Shown: positions 34,591 to 44,290, numbered from the stretch's first letter. The stretch is 64,000 bases of DNA from Pseudomonadota bacterium (GCA_023412495.1 JAEYNP010000079.1:20745-84744), one strand, 5' to 3'. Numbers and translations are program-made. Notes: generated by a model from the sequence alone, not told the origin.

Positions 34591-34611
34591 GGTCGGCCAC
34601 ATTGGCCGACC
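34591..34611 (-). terminator. Stem-loop after the YciF-like gene
   Basis: Perfect eight-base stem GGTCGGCC / GGCCGACC with a five-base loop, 28 bases beyond the stop codon of the gene at 34640. A T-rich stretch (ATATTTTTCC) follows some 20 bases on. Confidence 0.6.
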
Positions 34612-34639
34612 GTTGATTTGGAGGTTGTGAAACCGCGGT

Positions 34640-35149
34640 TTATGTTGCCTTGATATTGATCGTGGATTCGGCAAGTTGGGTCAGTTCTCGGTCGGTTTCC
34701 TTTTCTTCTTCCAGGGTCTGTTGCAGCAGGGCGGCATGGTCGGTGAATCCTAGCTGATTGGCATAGGCGCATGCCGTGCCGTAGCTGGCTATCTCGTAAT
34801 GCTCCACTCGCTGCGCGCTGGCGATCAGCGCCGCATCGAGAACATTGTCTTCGATATCGCCCCGAAACCAGCTTTTCTCCTTCTTGACGAAGGATTCGCC
34901 TTCCTTGATGATGCCTTTCATACCCTCGCATGTCGAGCTCGAGGGTTCCTCATTGAGCTCATTGAAGATTCTATCCAGACGCTTTTTCTGGTTGTGGGTC
35001 ACCTCCAGATGGTGCAAGAAGGCTTTTTTCAACCGCTGGTCGCTGGTAACTTCGGCCATTTTCGGCAGCGCTTCCACGATTTGACTCTCGGCCGAATACA
35101 GATCCTGCAATTCATGCACGTAGAGTTGTTTCAGATTATTGAGCTGCAT
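34640..35149 (-). CDS. YciE/YciF (DUF892) ferritin-like protein
   Basis: 169-residue helical protein of the DUF892 family. It has MQLNNLKQLYVHELQDLYSA at the start, with paired Glu/His motifs AESQIVEALPKM, EVTHNQKKRLDRI, QRVEHYEIASYG and EEEKETDRELTQLAE that line a di-iron site in E. coli YciF. Members are stress-induced. A good AAAGGAG site precedes ATG 35149. It is flanked by hairpins on its 3' side. Confidence 0.9.
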   Translation of the reverse strand: MQLNNLKQLYVHELQDLYSAESQIVEALPKMAEVTSDQRLKKAFLHHLEVTHNQKKRLDRIFNELNEEPSSSTCEGMKGIIKEGESFVKKEKSWFRGDIEDNVLDAALIASAQRVEHYEIASYGTACAYANQLGFTDHAALLQQTLEEEKETDRELTQLAESTINIKAT

Positions 35150-35504
35150 GATACTTCTCCTTTATGCTACATAATACTTTCAAGCCCACATGGACTCGGT
35201 CCAACCGCTTTAAAACGACCGGACCGTAATTCAGACCGGCCCATGTGCCGGTCGCTCCGAATTTTTGAGCGCGACGATCTTGCGTTGCTCAAAGTGCTTT
35301 GCCGACTTTTTGTGAAGCGGCTCCTAGCTGTTATGGGTCCTGCCAAATGTATGCCAGAATTGGCTTTGGAGCGCCGAAAAAGAAGTTTCAAATCTTCAGC
35401 TTCAGAGGGCGCACTGATTTAGGTGGTGTCGTGATATTTTCAGAGATATGTGATGGCTACATCCGCAAATTCCAGATCGAGCAAGGCACTGGCCTGATCC
35501 ATTG
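35150..35504. other. Intergenic region with a hairpin
   Basis: About 355 bases. A perfect seven-base stem GACCGGC / GCCGGTC lies at 35234-35253. Short open frames on the plus strand do not resemble proteins. Confidence 0.4.
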
Positions 35505-35831
35505 TTATTGAGACTTACGAGGTTGAAAAAAGGCGATGTCATCGCACTGGATCAGATACCCCCGGTCAATTTTAATACAGCAGATGAGTTCTTTTTGTGC
35601 CAAGCCTATGCCATGGACGACACGGCAGATCTCGCCTTTGACGAGGGCGTCCGGGGTTTCCGACTCATGCAAAGAGACTGCTAACGCCATTGCCTCCCTG
35701 GACATGTAACTCTCGAAATTCTCAGTGAGCTGGCGATTGATCTCGCTTTCCAACTCCGCTTTTTTGGCATAGTCCAATGATTTGGTTTTCCATTCGAATG
35801 AGATCTTCATGCTGGCTTCCCCCATTGTCAT
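35505..35831 (-). CDS. Hypothetical protein
   Basis: 108 residues from ATG 35831 with GAGGAGG seven bases before it. Predicted mostly helical in the first half (KKAELESEINRQLTENFESY), then GEICRVVHGIGLAQKELICC with two Cys and KIDRGYLIQCDD. No family recognised. It lies downstream of the REC-kinase gene on the same strand with a 140-base gap. Confidence 0.55.
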   Translation of the reverse strand: MTMGEASMKISFEWKTKSLDYAKKAELESEINRQLTENFESYMSREAMALAVSLHESETPDALVKGEICRVVHGIGLAQKELICCIKIDRGYLIQCDDIAFFQPRKSQ

Positions 35832-35974
35832 TTCCCGACCTCCTCACGCTGGAGACCCCAATCGAAAAGGGCCGGCATCCACTGCAGCACCAACTCCTGA
35901 TAAAAAGTAGTCATTTTCTCCGGGCTGCAGATGACTATTCACATCGCTCCTGCACATCTTCAAATATAACAACT

Positions 35975-37108
35975 TCAAAGCTTTCCAGTACCTTGGACAG
36001 GAAGGATCACCGAAAATACCGTACCTTTGCCTCGTTGGCTTTTCACTTTTATGTAGCCGCCATGTTTTCTTACAATGCCGTAGCTGACATACAAGCCGAG
36101 CCCCGACCCATTCCGATGCCGCTTTGTGGTGAAAAAGGGTTCGAATATCTGGTCGATAGCGGCAGGGTCTATGCCACCGCCGTTATCCCGAATATGAAAG
36201 GCTACCTTGTCACTGTCAATAACTTCAGTGGAAACAGTAATGACACCTCCATCTTCACAGGCATCTGCAGCGTTGCTGAAAAGATTGAGAATAACCTGCA
36301 TCAGTTGATCCTGGACTCCCTTTATAGTTGGAAGGTCGCGGGAATATTCCTTGAAGACCGATATTTTTTTCGTTTTGAGACTTCTTTTCGCCATCAACAA
36401 GAGAGAGTCGAAAACCTCGTGAAGGTTCACCGATTCAATTCGATCGCTGGTGGGCCTATAAAAGTTCTGAAGATCGACAATCAGCTTCTTCATCCTCCTG
36501 CATTCCTGGAGAGCCAGATCGAGAAGCTTCTTGTCGTCTTGCTGAAGGGCATGCCTGCCGATTCCTCTCAGAACCGTTGTGACACTTTGGAGAGGGTTGT
36601 TGAATTCATGGGCGATGGAGGCGGAGAGCCTGCCGATTTCGGCCAGCTTTTCCGCATGAAGGAATAGCTCCTGAGACTGGATCAATTCGCGGGTTCGTTC
36701 CTCCACGGCTTTTCTCAGTTCCTGCTTGCTCTTTTTCTCCGCGATGAGGCCATCCACTTTGGCTATCAGTTCTTCTGCGGAAAAAGGTTTTATGAAATAC
36801 CCCTGCGCTCCCTTTTTCAACATATCGACGAGAAAAGCCTCGTCCGCCCTTGCCGTCGCCAGCAGAATCGGCGTGTCGTCCAACTCCCGGTGGCGCCGCA
36901 GGGCCTGGACCATCCGGCTGCCGCTCATCCGTGGCATCATCTCATCGCTCAGGATGAGATCGGGAACGAGCTTGAGTGCCTTCTCAAGGCCTTGTTCCCC
37001 ATCGAAGGCCGTTTCTACCCGATATTTTTGCCGCAGCATTTCGGTCTCGAATGCGTTCATATCCGGGTTGTCGTCTACGACCAGGACCAGCGGCGCATCC
37101 GGCGACAC
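35975..37108 (-). CDS. Response-regulator/histidine-kinase protein (REC-HisKA-HATPase)
   Basis: 377 residues from GTG 37108, with GAGGAG nearby. REC domain about 5-125: VDDNPD acidic pocket, phospho-acceptor Asp55 in ILSDEMMPRMSG, and the Lys in YFIKPFS. After a coiled-coil linker comes the kinase: H-box SASIAHEFNNPLQS, N-box LNLFSNAADACEDG, G1 DNGGGID and G2 GSGLGLYVS. In the alternate frame the upstream DNA continues as SSSQVEEHEVSP. This suggests the gene was once the 3' half of one PAS-kinase-REC-kinase protein together with the locus at 37075-38470. Confidence 0.8.
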   Translation of the reverse strand: MSPDAPLVLVVDDNPDMNAFETEMLRQKYRVETAFDGEQGLEKALKLVPDLILSDEMMPRMSGSRMVQALRRHRELDDTPILLATARADEAFLVDMLKKGAQGYFIKPFSAEELIAKVDGLIAEKKSKQELRKAVEERTRELIQSQELFLHAEKLAEIGRLSASIAHEFNNPLQSVTTVLRGIGRHALQQDDKKLLDLALQECRRMKKLIVDLQNFYRPTSDRIESVNLHEVFDSLLLMAKRSLKTKKISVFKEYSRDLPTIKGVQDQLMQVILNLFSNAADACEDGGVITVSTEVIDSDKVAFHIRDNGGGIDPAAIDQIFEPFFTTKRHRNGSGLGLYVSYGIVRKHGGYIKVKSQRGKGTVFSVILPVQGTGKL

Positions 37109-38470
37109 CTCGTGCTCCTCGACCTGACTGGATGAATAGGATTGCAGCCAAGCTCCTCGACCGTCAGGCCGCCCAATTCCTCGTACAAGCCTTTGCCGGC
37201 TTCTGACACGTCGACACCAGCCGGGGCGGTTCTGGGCAGAGACACGCGGAACAATGCCCCTCCGCCGGGCGCGTCCTCGACTTCCACAGAGCCTTGGTGC
37301 AAGCTCACGAAATCCTTGACGATGGACAGGCCCAGGCCGGTTCCCTCATGGAGCCGCTCCGAGCCGCCCGATAGCTGGCGGAATCGCTCGAAAACCGCTT
37401 CCCTGAGATGTGCCGGAATCCCCGGCCCCGAGTCCCGGACCCGAATCATCACCCTATTTCCTTCGGCGTGAAGAGTCAGGGCGACGTTCCCACCGACGGG
37501 GGTGAACTTGATGGCATTGGAAAGGAGATTGAGAAGCACCCGCTGGATTTTTTTCGGATCGACCTGGGCCAGGATTCCCTCCGGAGCATCGATGCTGTAG
37601 CCGATTTCGTGCTCGGCGGCGAGGGATTCGAAGGCGAACCCCACGAAACGCGTCAACCGCGAAAGATCCACATCCGCGTATCGAATTATCATTCGCCCCG
37701 CTTCGAGACGGGCTACATCGAGCAGATCGTTCACATGCCGCAACAGCAGGCGGGCATTTCGATGGATGACCTCCAGGTCATGTTTCAGGCGATCATCTAC
37801 CCCCGCGGTCTTCAGCCACTTTTCCACCGGCCCGAGAATGAGCGACAGAGGCGTCCGCAATTCGTGGCTGACATTGGAGAAAAACTGGGTCTTGAGGGAT
37901 TCGATCTCTTTGGCCTTCTCGTAGAGTCGGGACAATTCTTCGTTGGCTCGCCTGAGCTTCCTGCCTGCTGCTTCAACCTCCTGCGTTCGGGCGAAAATCT
38001 CTGCTCCCATTCGTTCGGTTTGATGCCGAAGATCATCGGTGAGATGTCCCTCCTCTTCCCTTTTTTGCTGCAGACGCACGAATTCCGTCACATCTTCCAC
38101 ACCGTGGACGATGTAGGTCAGTCTGCCGTCCGGGCCGAAGACGGGTGAGTTCACGGGAGTCCAGAATCGTTCAACGAAGCCGCCGCCCTCAGGCGCGCGT
38201 ATATCGTATTTCTGTATGGGCATGGTGTCGGGCCGCAGCGTTCGGACAACCCGTTCCAGGGAAGCCCTCAAGTTGCCGACTCCCGTAGCCTGCGTATCCT
38301 TGGGATTGTCAGGGAAGGCCTCGAACATGTGTCGGCCGACAAGCTGGTCACGCCGGGTCCTTGTGGCGTGCAAATAGGCGTCGTTGACTGCAACGATCTT
38401 CAATCTGTGTCCAGGACCAGGTAGAGCCCCGGAAGGGACTCGAACAGAATTTCAAAGTCAGGTCGGGCAT
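37075..38470 (-). pseudogene. Frameshifted PAS sensor histidine kinase
   Basis: The main frame (37075-38403, 442 codons) gives a PAS domain (IVAVNDAYLHATRTR, GRHMFEAFPDNP), H-box FFSNVSHELRTPLSLI, and ATPase boxes LLSNAIKFTP, DSGPGIP and GTGLGLSIV. The expected N-terminus is present out of frame: MPDLT from ATG 38470, then FEILFESLPGLYLVLDTD. One T appears lost in two T-runs, near 38455 and 38402. Toward the 3' end the frame slips again near 37120-37160, separating it from the REC-kinase that should follow. Either a decaying gene or sequencing errors in homopolymers. Confidence 0.75.
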
Positions 38471-39025
38471 GTCATCACCAAATACCGTATAGAGGGTGTG
38501 TAGCAGTTCGGATATACCAATTCAACGCCTGGAAGGGTGTGTAGAGGTGCCCTCGTGATCTGCGGGGGGGGGGCGTATTCAACGATTTCATACTCGGAAT
38601 TCTCAAATAATGGACAACCTGAAGGACAACTGCGGTCGACGCCACTGGTGGACCATGTTGTTCCAAAAGAGATTGTCATCTTGTCCCATGATTTCACTCA
38701 TAACTATAACCATCGGATGGAACTTGTGTAGACCTCGGCGGGGCATCCGAGCAAGCTCCTGTAAGACTGCGGCGACATGGCTGGAGAGGCAGACGACCGG
38801 CTGAAAACTTGCCCGGATGAAGACGACCAAGAGCAATCCTGAAATTTCGTGATGCAAAAAATCATCCGGCGCTTGCAGGCAGCCATCGCCTGGAGACATT
38901 GAGGCCAGCTCTGTTCGACTGTTGGACGGCAGTGTTTATATTACCCGATGACCACTCCTTATAAAAAGGGGGCCGGCATAGTAGGCGGAGCGGCTCCACT
39001 TTGGACGTATGTTTTTGAATAGATA
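38471..39025. other. 550-base gap with possible kinase debris
   Basis: No intact gene. On the minus strand at 38603-38899 one frame holds NMVHQWRRPQL, which resembles the H-box of some sensor kinases (HQWRQPL), but the rest is not convincing. A run of ten G lies at 38563-38572. Confidence 0.35.
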
Positions 39026-39559
39026 ATGAAAATGTATGGCATGACAGATAGAAAGTACGAGTTTTCCTGGGATCTCGTGGGAGACATCGCGAAGGGTCGA
39101 CCGAATCTTGGTTCTTACACCCGTCTTGAAGTTTACCGTCTGGCGCTATTAACGTTCAGGGATGTGCTCGAGCAGCATGTGGGGACGGAAAAAACCGACC
39201 TGATCTTCAATCAGGCGGGCCAGCTGGCAGGCCGCGAACTCTGCAGGAACCTGGTTCCGGTCGCGAGTGATTTCAGCAGCTTTATCAAGGTTCTTCAAGA
39301 ATCGCTTCGGGAGTTGCGAATCGGGATCCTGCGGGTCGAGGAGGCGGAAATGGACCAAGGAAAACTGACCCTTACCGTGTCCGAAGACCTCGAATGCTCC
39401 GGCATGCCCGAGGTCGGATTTTCGTCCTGCACCTATGACGAAGGGTTTATCGCCGGCATTCTCGAGAGTTTTACCGGCAGGCCATTCAAGGTAAAGGAAG
39501 TGGAGTGCTGGTGTACCGGAAACAGGACCTGTCGCTTCGTGGCTGAGGCCGTCAACTGA
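39026..39559 (+). CDS. V4R-domain protein (4-vinyl reductase-type sensor)
   Basis: 177 residues. After an N-terminal helical part (RLEVYRLALLTFRDVLEQHV) comes a V4R domain ending in ECWCTGNRTCRF, the conserved Cys/Gly signature that in relatives binds a small ligand or metal. V4R domains occur in chlorophyll-biosynthesis BchJ, TRAPP and phenol/aromatic sensors such as DmpR. It lies 17 bases upstream of a diguanylate cyclase gene on the same strand, so it probably serves as that enzyme's stand-alone sensor. ATG 39041 is an alternative start. Confidence 0.85.
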   Translation: MKMYGMTDRKYEFSWDLVGDIAKGRPNLGSYTRLEVYRLALLTFRDVLEQHVGTEKTDLIFNQAGQLAGRELCRNLVPVASDFSSFIKVLQESLRELRIGILRVEEAEMDQGKLTLTVSEDLECSGMPEVGFSSCTYDEGFIAGILESFTGRPFKVKEVECWCTGNRTCRFVAEAVN

Positions 39560-39576
39560 TATCCTGAGACCGAAAT

Positions 39577-40602
39577 ATGTCGAACGAGCAGGAGCAACAC
39601 CTTATTGAACAGATCTGCAGACTCTTGCAGGAGGTCATGAGAATGAGCTCCCCTCCCTCCCTGCCGGATCGCTATGCCTCGATCGAGTCCCTGCGAAGCC
39701 TGTATACCGACCTGATTTGGCTGAGAGAAGTATTATATGTGGTCTCGCGGGGCGACTTATCACAGAGAATCCCCCTGCAAGGCTACCTTGGCGGCATCCT
39801 CAAGACACTCCAGGCCAATCTGAAACACATGACCTGGCAGACCAAGATGGTCGCGCAGGGAGATTTTTCCCAGCGAGTCGATTTCTTGGGCGAGTTTGCG
39901 GATTCGTTCAATGCCATGGTGGTTCGGCTCGATCAAACACTTCAGGAACTGTTGTATAAGACCAAGCAACTCGGCGAGGCCAATGCCCAGCTGCTCGAGG
40001 AAATTTCCGTCCGCAAACAAACGGAAGCGGATCTCCTCGAGAGCAGAGAGGAACTGAAACGGCTAGCCCAGACCGATTCATTGACCGGCCTGTACAATCG
40101 GCGGCATTTTAATCAAGTCGCCGTAAGTCAAATCGATAAAGCGATCCGCTATTCACGCCCCCTGTCGATAATGATGTTCGACATCGATCATTTCAAGCAA
40201 ATCAACGACTCTTTCGGACATAACACCGGCGATTGGGTACTGAAACAGATTGCCCGGACATCACTGGATATTTTCAGGGCCACGGACATGCTGGCGCGAT
40301 ACGGCGGTGAGGAGTTTATCGCCCTCCTCTATGAAACTTCGGCAATGGAAGCTGCCAACGTTGCGGAACGACTGAGAAGCAGAATAGAAAAAACGAATCT
40401 TCAAGCTCAAGACGGTCCAGTGATGGTAACCGCCAGCTTCGGCGTCAGCGACTGCCTCGGCCATACGTACGCCAAGCCCGGCGAGGAAGTCCTGGAGGAT
40501 TTCGTTTCCACCGCCGATGCGGCACTGTATTTGTCCAAAAAAACGGGCCGAAACAGAGTGACGATCTTCAGGCCTGCCACTCGCCCGCCGGGAGTTTCGT
40601 GA
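39577..40602 (+). CDS. Diguanylate cyclase with HAMP-like region
   Basis: 341 residues. No membrane helices. About 55-125 looks like a HAMP-like linker (VSRGDLSQRIPLQGYLGG, then VAQGDFSQRVDFLGEFADSF, a duplicated unit). A coiled coil at about 125-165 leads to the GGDEF domain. The active site is GGEEF at 243-247, with an I-site RATD seven residues ahead of it, so the enzyme should make c-di-GMP and be product-inhibited. It probably forms an operon with the V4R gene; the signal would come from that partner. Confidence 0.9.
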   Translation: MSNEQEQHLIEQICRLLQEVMRMSSPPSLPDRYASIESLRSLYTDLIWLREVLYVVSRGDLSQRIPLQGYLGGILKTLQANLKHMTWQTKMVAQGDFSQRVDFLGEFADSFNAMVVRLDQTLQELLYKTKQLGEANAQLLEEISVRKQTEADLLESREELKRLAQTDSLTGLYNRRHFNQVAVSQIDKAIRYSRPLSIMMFDIDHFKQINDSFGHNTGDWVLKQIARTSLDIFRATDMLARYGGEEFIALLYETSAMEAANVAERLRSRIEKTNLQAQDGPVMVTASFGVSDCLGHTYAKPGEEVLEDFVSTADAALYLSKKTGRNRVTIFRPATRPPGVS

Positions 40603-40638
40603 AATTCTGCTTCCATCTGGCTGAATATATATTCTTTT

Positions 40639-42216
40639 TTATGCGTGATGTAATTTGATTGGGATCAGCACAGTAAATGTTGTCCCTTTTTCGCGCTGGC
40701 TTTTTACTAGAATATCTCCGCCATGAGATCTCACTATTCCGTGAGTGATCGACAGGCCTAGGCCAACGCCTTTTACTTGAGGTTTTGTGGTATAAAAGGG
40801 CTGAAATATATGTTCCATTGCTTCAGGAGCGATCCCAACTCCGTTATCTTCAATAACTACAGCCACCTTATCGCCTTTCCTGCTTGTCCTTACAGAAATT
40901 ACTCCCCCGGTTTCATTGCAGGCTTCCATTGCATTGGTCAGCAGATTGAGGAAAACCTGTTTAATCTGGTCGTTAACCGCAAAAACATGTGGCAACTGGC
41001 GATCATATAATAGCCGTAGAGAAATACCTCTGCTATCCATGTCGCTCTTAAGCAGCGCGAGTAGCGCATCTAGAGTCCTATTCAAGTCAAGATATATTTT
41101 CTTTTTAGGCGTTGGGTAATGAAAATCTCTCAGGCCTCGGATGAGATCTCTGATTCGATTGCACTCGCTGACAACAGTGTCGAAACGTTTTTGATCTTCA
41201 TCACTCATTGTCAATATTAACCTCAGACCCTTCAGCGTAGTGAGAATTCCTTGCAGAGGGTTGTTGATTTCATGAGAGATCGAAGCGGAGAGCTTTCCAA
41301 TTGCGGCAAGTTTATCCGCATGCAAAAACTTCTGCCTCGTATCAAGAAGTTCGTTCGTTCGCTGTTCCACCATTCGCTCAAGATCCTTATTAAGAGCCTT
41401 GAGTTGATCTTCGGCCATTTTACGTTCCGTTATGTCATGGACAATTGAAAAACTGAGTGTCTGATTCCGGAAAGATATTGGAGTGGCATATACTTCCATG
41501 ACGCGAATTGTGCCATCGGCCAAACGATGGGAGGATATGAATTTGTTTTCCCGACCTTCTGTTGCTTTTGACAGCGATTCTGATAAATAACCAGGAGATG
41601 CAATGTTAATCTGATCCAGCGTCATTTGTCGCAGATACTCTCTTGAATAACCGTAAAATTCGGAAGCGGCTATATTGGCGTCTATTATTCGTCTATTGTT
41701 TGGATCGATGAGAAACATTATTGCGCTGTGGTCCTCGAACATGAGTCGGAAACGCTCTTCACTAGCCCTGAGCGATTCTTCTGCTCTTTTGCGACTGGTG
41801 GTTTCGAACAGAGAGAGGACTAGTCCAATGACTTCACCAGTGCGATCCTTCACTGGAGAGAGGGTCCAGTCCCAATAAGTCACACCCCTCTCCGGTTGGT
41901 CAGGAAATTCGAAAGGCTTATCGTGGGCTTCAAATGACTCACCGGTATCTCTCACTCGTGAAAAGATCGCCTCGTTCTCAGGGTGTGGATAGAGGTCGAA
42001 GTGATTCTTTCCTATCATCTCTGCCGGGCGATAACCGCAAGTTTTCGCGTATTCTTCGTTGACGCGGACAAAGTTGAAGTCCCGGTCGAGATATACAAGG
42101 TGACATCTTTTCGCGCCATCCATTACAGACTGGAGCACATCACCCGTACGCAATAATTCTTCTTCTGCCAATTTCCTCTGTGAAGAGTGGGCAGGGCGAT
42201 TAAAGTCCTTTGCCAT
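40639..42216 (-). CDS. PAS-PAS sensor histidine kinase
   Basis: 525 residues from ATG 42216 (GGGGGAGGT upstream). Two PAS domains: about 25-145 (HLVYLDRDFNFVRVNEEYAK, TYWDWTLSPVKDRTGEVIG) and about 155-275 (IMFLIDPNNRRIIDANIAAS). H-box SASISHEINNPLQG, N-box LNLLTNAMEACNETG, G1 DNGVGIAPEAM and G2 GVGLGLSITHG. No membrane segment, so cytoplasmic. No response regulator is adjacent. Its base composition is AT-richer than the genes further left. The kinase core closely resembles those at 35975 and 43011. Confidence 0.9.
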   Translation of the reverse strand: MAKDFNRPAHSSQRKLAEEELLRTGDVLQSVMDGAKRCHLVYLDRDFNFVRVNEEYAKTCGYRPAEMIGKNHFDLYPHPENEAIFSRVRDTGESFEAHDKPFEFPDQPERGVTYWDWTLSPVKDRTGEVIGLVLSLFETTSRKRAEESLRASEERFRLMFEDHSAIMFLIDPNNRRIIDANIAASEFYGYSREYLRQMTLDQINIASPGYLSESLSKATEGRENKFISSHRLADGTIRVMEVYATPISFRNQTLSFSIVHDITERKMAEDQLKALNKDLERMVEQRTNELLDTRQKFLHADKLAAIGKLSASISHEINNPLQGILTTLKGLRLILTMSDEDQKRFDTVVSECNRIRDLIRGLRDFHYPTPKKKIYLDLNRTLDALLALLKSDMDSRGISLRLLYDRQLPHVFAVNDQIKQVFLNLLTNAMEACNETGGVISVRTSRKGDKVAVVIEDNGVGIAPEAMEHIFQPFYTTKPQVKGVGLGLSITHGIVRSHGGDILVKSQREKGTTFTVLIPIKLHHA

Positions 42217-42540
42217 TATTACCACCTCCCCCCTGGGCGGTCGGAGCAAAATCCCTTGAATAGGATCTCAGTTTGGATCCTTGAGGAATATCCAGTCGAG
42301 AATACCCCTGTCTCTGAAAATATGATTCTCCTTCACCGCCTTTCCGGTATTCCTTCCATTCCTTTTGACGTTCTTTTCTTTCCTTCTTCAATCCTTGTCT
42401 CTGTCCTTCTGCCAATTCTTCTCTTCGTAGTAACCTTTCGATTTTCCTTTACCTGATTCGTCTTTCCATTCATCGGCTTGGGCTAGTCCGACTGAACAAC
42501 AAATTATAAGGATGCCAAGGAACTTTCTAAAGTTATTCAT
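42200..42540 (-). pseudogene. Frameshifted gene for a small charged secreted protein
   Basis: From ATG 42540 (AGGAGA upstream) a signal peptide (FLGILIICCSVGLAQA) leads into DEWKDESGKGKSKGYYEEK, then a stop after KDRDKD. The neighbouring frame carries on with a Lys/Glu-rich stretch and GESYFQRQGYSRLDIPQGS, which fits the end of the same kind of protein. One indel near 42410-42425 explains both parts. Similar Lys/Glu-rich exported proteins exist; function unknown. Confidence 0.65.
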
Positions 42541-42639
42541 CTCCAATCTCCTATTTCGGAATTGCTTGATAAGCGCAATTTAAAATTTTCCTGATCATAT
42601 TGTTAGGTGTTATTGTTCGTCTTTCGCGACCAGCAGTAA

Positions 42640-42858
42640 CCTCCCCATCGAATATGGCGTCCGACTGTTGATGATCGAGATGGCATCTGCGGACACAACA
42701 TCATTGGCTATGACGTCCCCATGTTGAAGAAGGTGTACCCCTGGTTTGAACCGAAAGGGGAGATCCTGGATACCTTGGTCATCTCCAGGGTGACCTATCC
42801 GGACATTGGCGCCTCAGATTTCATGAGGGTACGCAAGGTTGAACTCCCAGTTCTATAA
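42640..42858 (+). pseudogene. Fragment of a phage-type DNA polymerase 3'-5' exonuclease domain
   Basis: An open stretch of about 70 codons with no start. It reads GHNIIGYDVPMLKKVYPWFE, then PKGEILDTLVISRVTYPDIG, and ends at TAA 42858. The HN-x3-YD piece is exonuclease motif II of family A polymerases, and the DTLVISR continuation matches T7-like phage polymerases. No other part of the polymerase is nearby, so this is a scar of an older phage or plasmid. Confidence 0.7.
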
Positions 42859-43010
42859 CAATCTCACAATGTCGTAACATCCTGTCATAATATGCTATTT
42901 TGGGTATAATTACCCTATTTTCGCTTTTACAAACATGTTAAAATTCCGTGCCGGAATGATAAGCATCGGAGATTCGGCGATCAAACCATTACCACCTGAG
43001 GTATCTAACC

Positions 43011-44290
43011 GTGAGCAGTGATCTTTCTTCACATGTTAAAGATCCCGCCCGACTTGCCGCCCTCCACGCCGTTGCACTCTTGGATACGCCTACAGAAGAG
43101 GCATTTGATCGTTTCTCCAGGTTGGCGGTGACCTTTGTAGACGCACCAGTAGCTCTTGTCACTCTTGTTAATGCTGATCGACAGTTTTTCAAAAGCTGCA
43201 TCGGACTTCCAGAGCCCTGGAAGACCAGCCGAGAAACGCCTCTGTCTCACTCGTTCTGCCTCCATAACCGCATACCGGGCCAGCCTCTTCTCCTTGAGGA
43301 TGCCCGAACGCACTCGCTGTTCAAAGATAATCCAGCAATTCCTGAGCTGGGTGTTATTGCCTACCTCGGAATTCCTTTGATAACCTCGGACGGCTATGTC
43401 TTGGGCTCATTTTGTGTCATCGATTCTAAGCCGAGGACGTGGAGCCAGAAGGAAGTAACTGTGGTTCAAGATCTGGCCGCAGCGGTAATGACTGAAATAG
43501 AACTTCGTACGCAGTTAGCAGCACGAAAGCAGTTGGAGAAACAAGTTGAAGAACGCAGTGTCGAGCTTCAGGAAAAGCAAGCACAATACCTGCATTTGGA
43601 GAAGCTCACTGCGATAGGGCCACTTTCTGCATCCATAGCTCATGAATTCAACAATCCTCTGCAAAGTATTACTACTATTCTCAAGGGCTTTCAAAAGTAT
43701 GGTAAATACGAAGAGAAAGATCGGGTGTTGCTTGGCCTTGCCATCGACGAATGTATTCGGATGAGGAATCTGATCCACAACCTTCAGGAATTCAATCGTC
43801 CATCCTCTGGCACCAGAACTCGGTTAGATCTTTCCAATGTAATTGAGTCATTGCTATTGCTATGCGAAAATGAATTAAAGAAGAAGCGCATCTCTACCGT
43901 ACTTGTTTTTGATGAAAAACTACCGAAGATCTCAGCTGTCCCTGACCAGATCAAACAGGTCATTCTCAATCTATTGAAGAATGCTATAGATGCGTGTGGG
44001 CCAAAGGGCGGAGTGCTTGAATGTAAACCTGGCGTGAAGATCGGCACATCGCTTTTTCGATCAAAGATAACGGGAAAGGAATGGATGAACACCAGATATC
44101 CCATATATTTCAACCGTTTTACACCACGAAATCCAGCAAGAAGGGAACTGGTCTGGGCTTGTCTGTCAGCCATGGCATCGTACGAGACCACAGGGGAGAT
44201 ATCCGGGTTGAGAGCGAATTAGGGAAAGGGACAACCTTCACCGTTATATTGCCTATTAACTGGAAGAAAAGGGAGACGAAACGACCTTAA
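43011..44290 (+). pseudogene. Frameshifted GAF-domain sensor histidine kinase
   Basis: N-terminal GAF domain (about 15-165: ALLDTPTEEAFDRFSRLAVT, APVALVTLVNADRQFFKS, YLGIPLITSDGYVLGSFCVI), coiled coil, then H-box SASIAHEFNNPLQS and N-box LNLLKNAIDACGPKGG. After ECKPG the frame is lost. In the next frame the ATPase domain continues as SIKDNGKGMDEHQISHIFQP and GTGLGLSVSHGIVRDHRGD, ending at 44290. A single indel near 44015-44035 separates the parts. The truncated 403-codon product would lack the ATP lid and be inactive. Its core is a near relative of the kinase at 35975. Confidence 0.85.

Noticed and set aside
38563..38572. G10 run as a phase-variation tract
   Set aside because: It lies in a gap outside any gene or promoter I can support; an artefact is as likely.
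38603..38899. Histidine-kinase remnant with NMVHQWRRPQL
   Set aside because: Only about eleven residues resemble an H-box; flanking sequence gives no kinase or PAS features.
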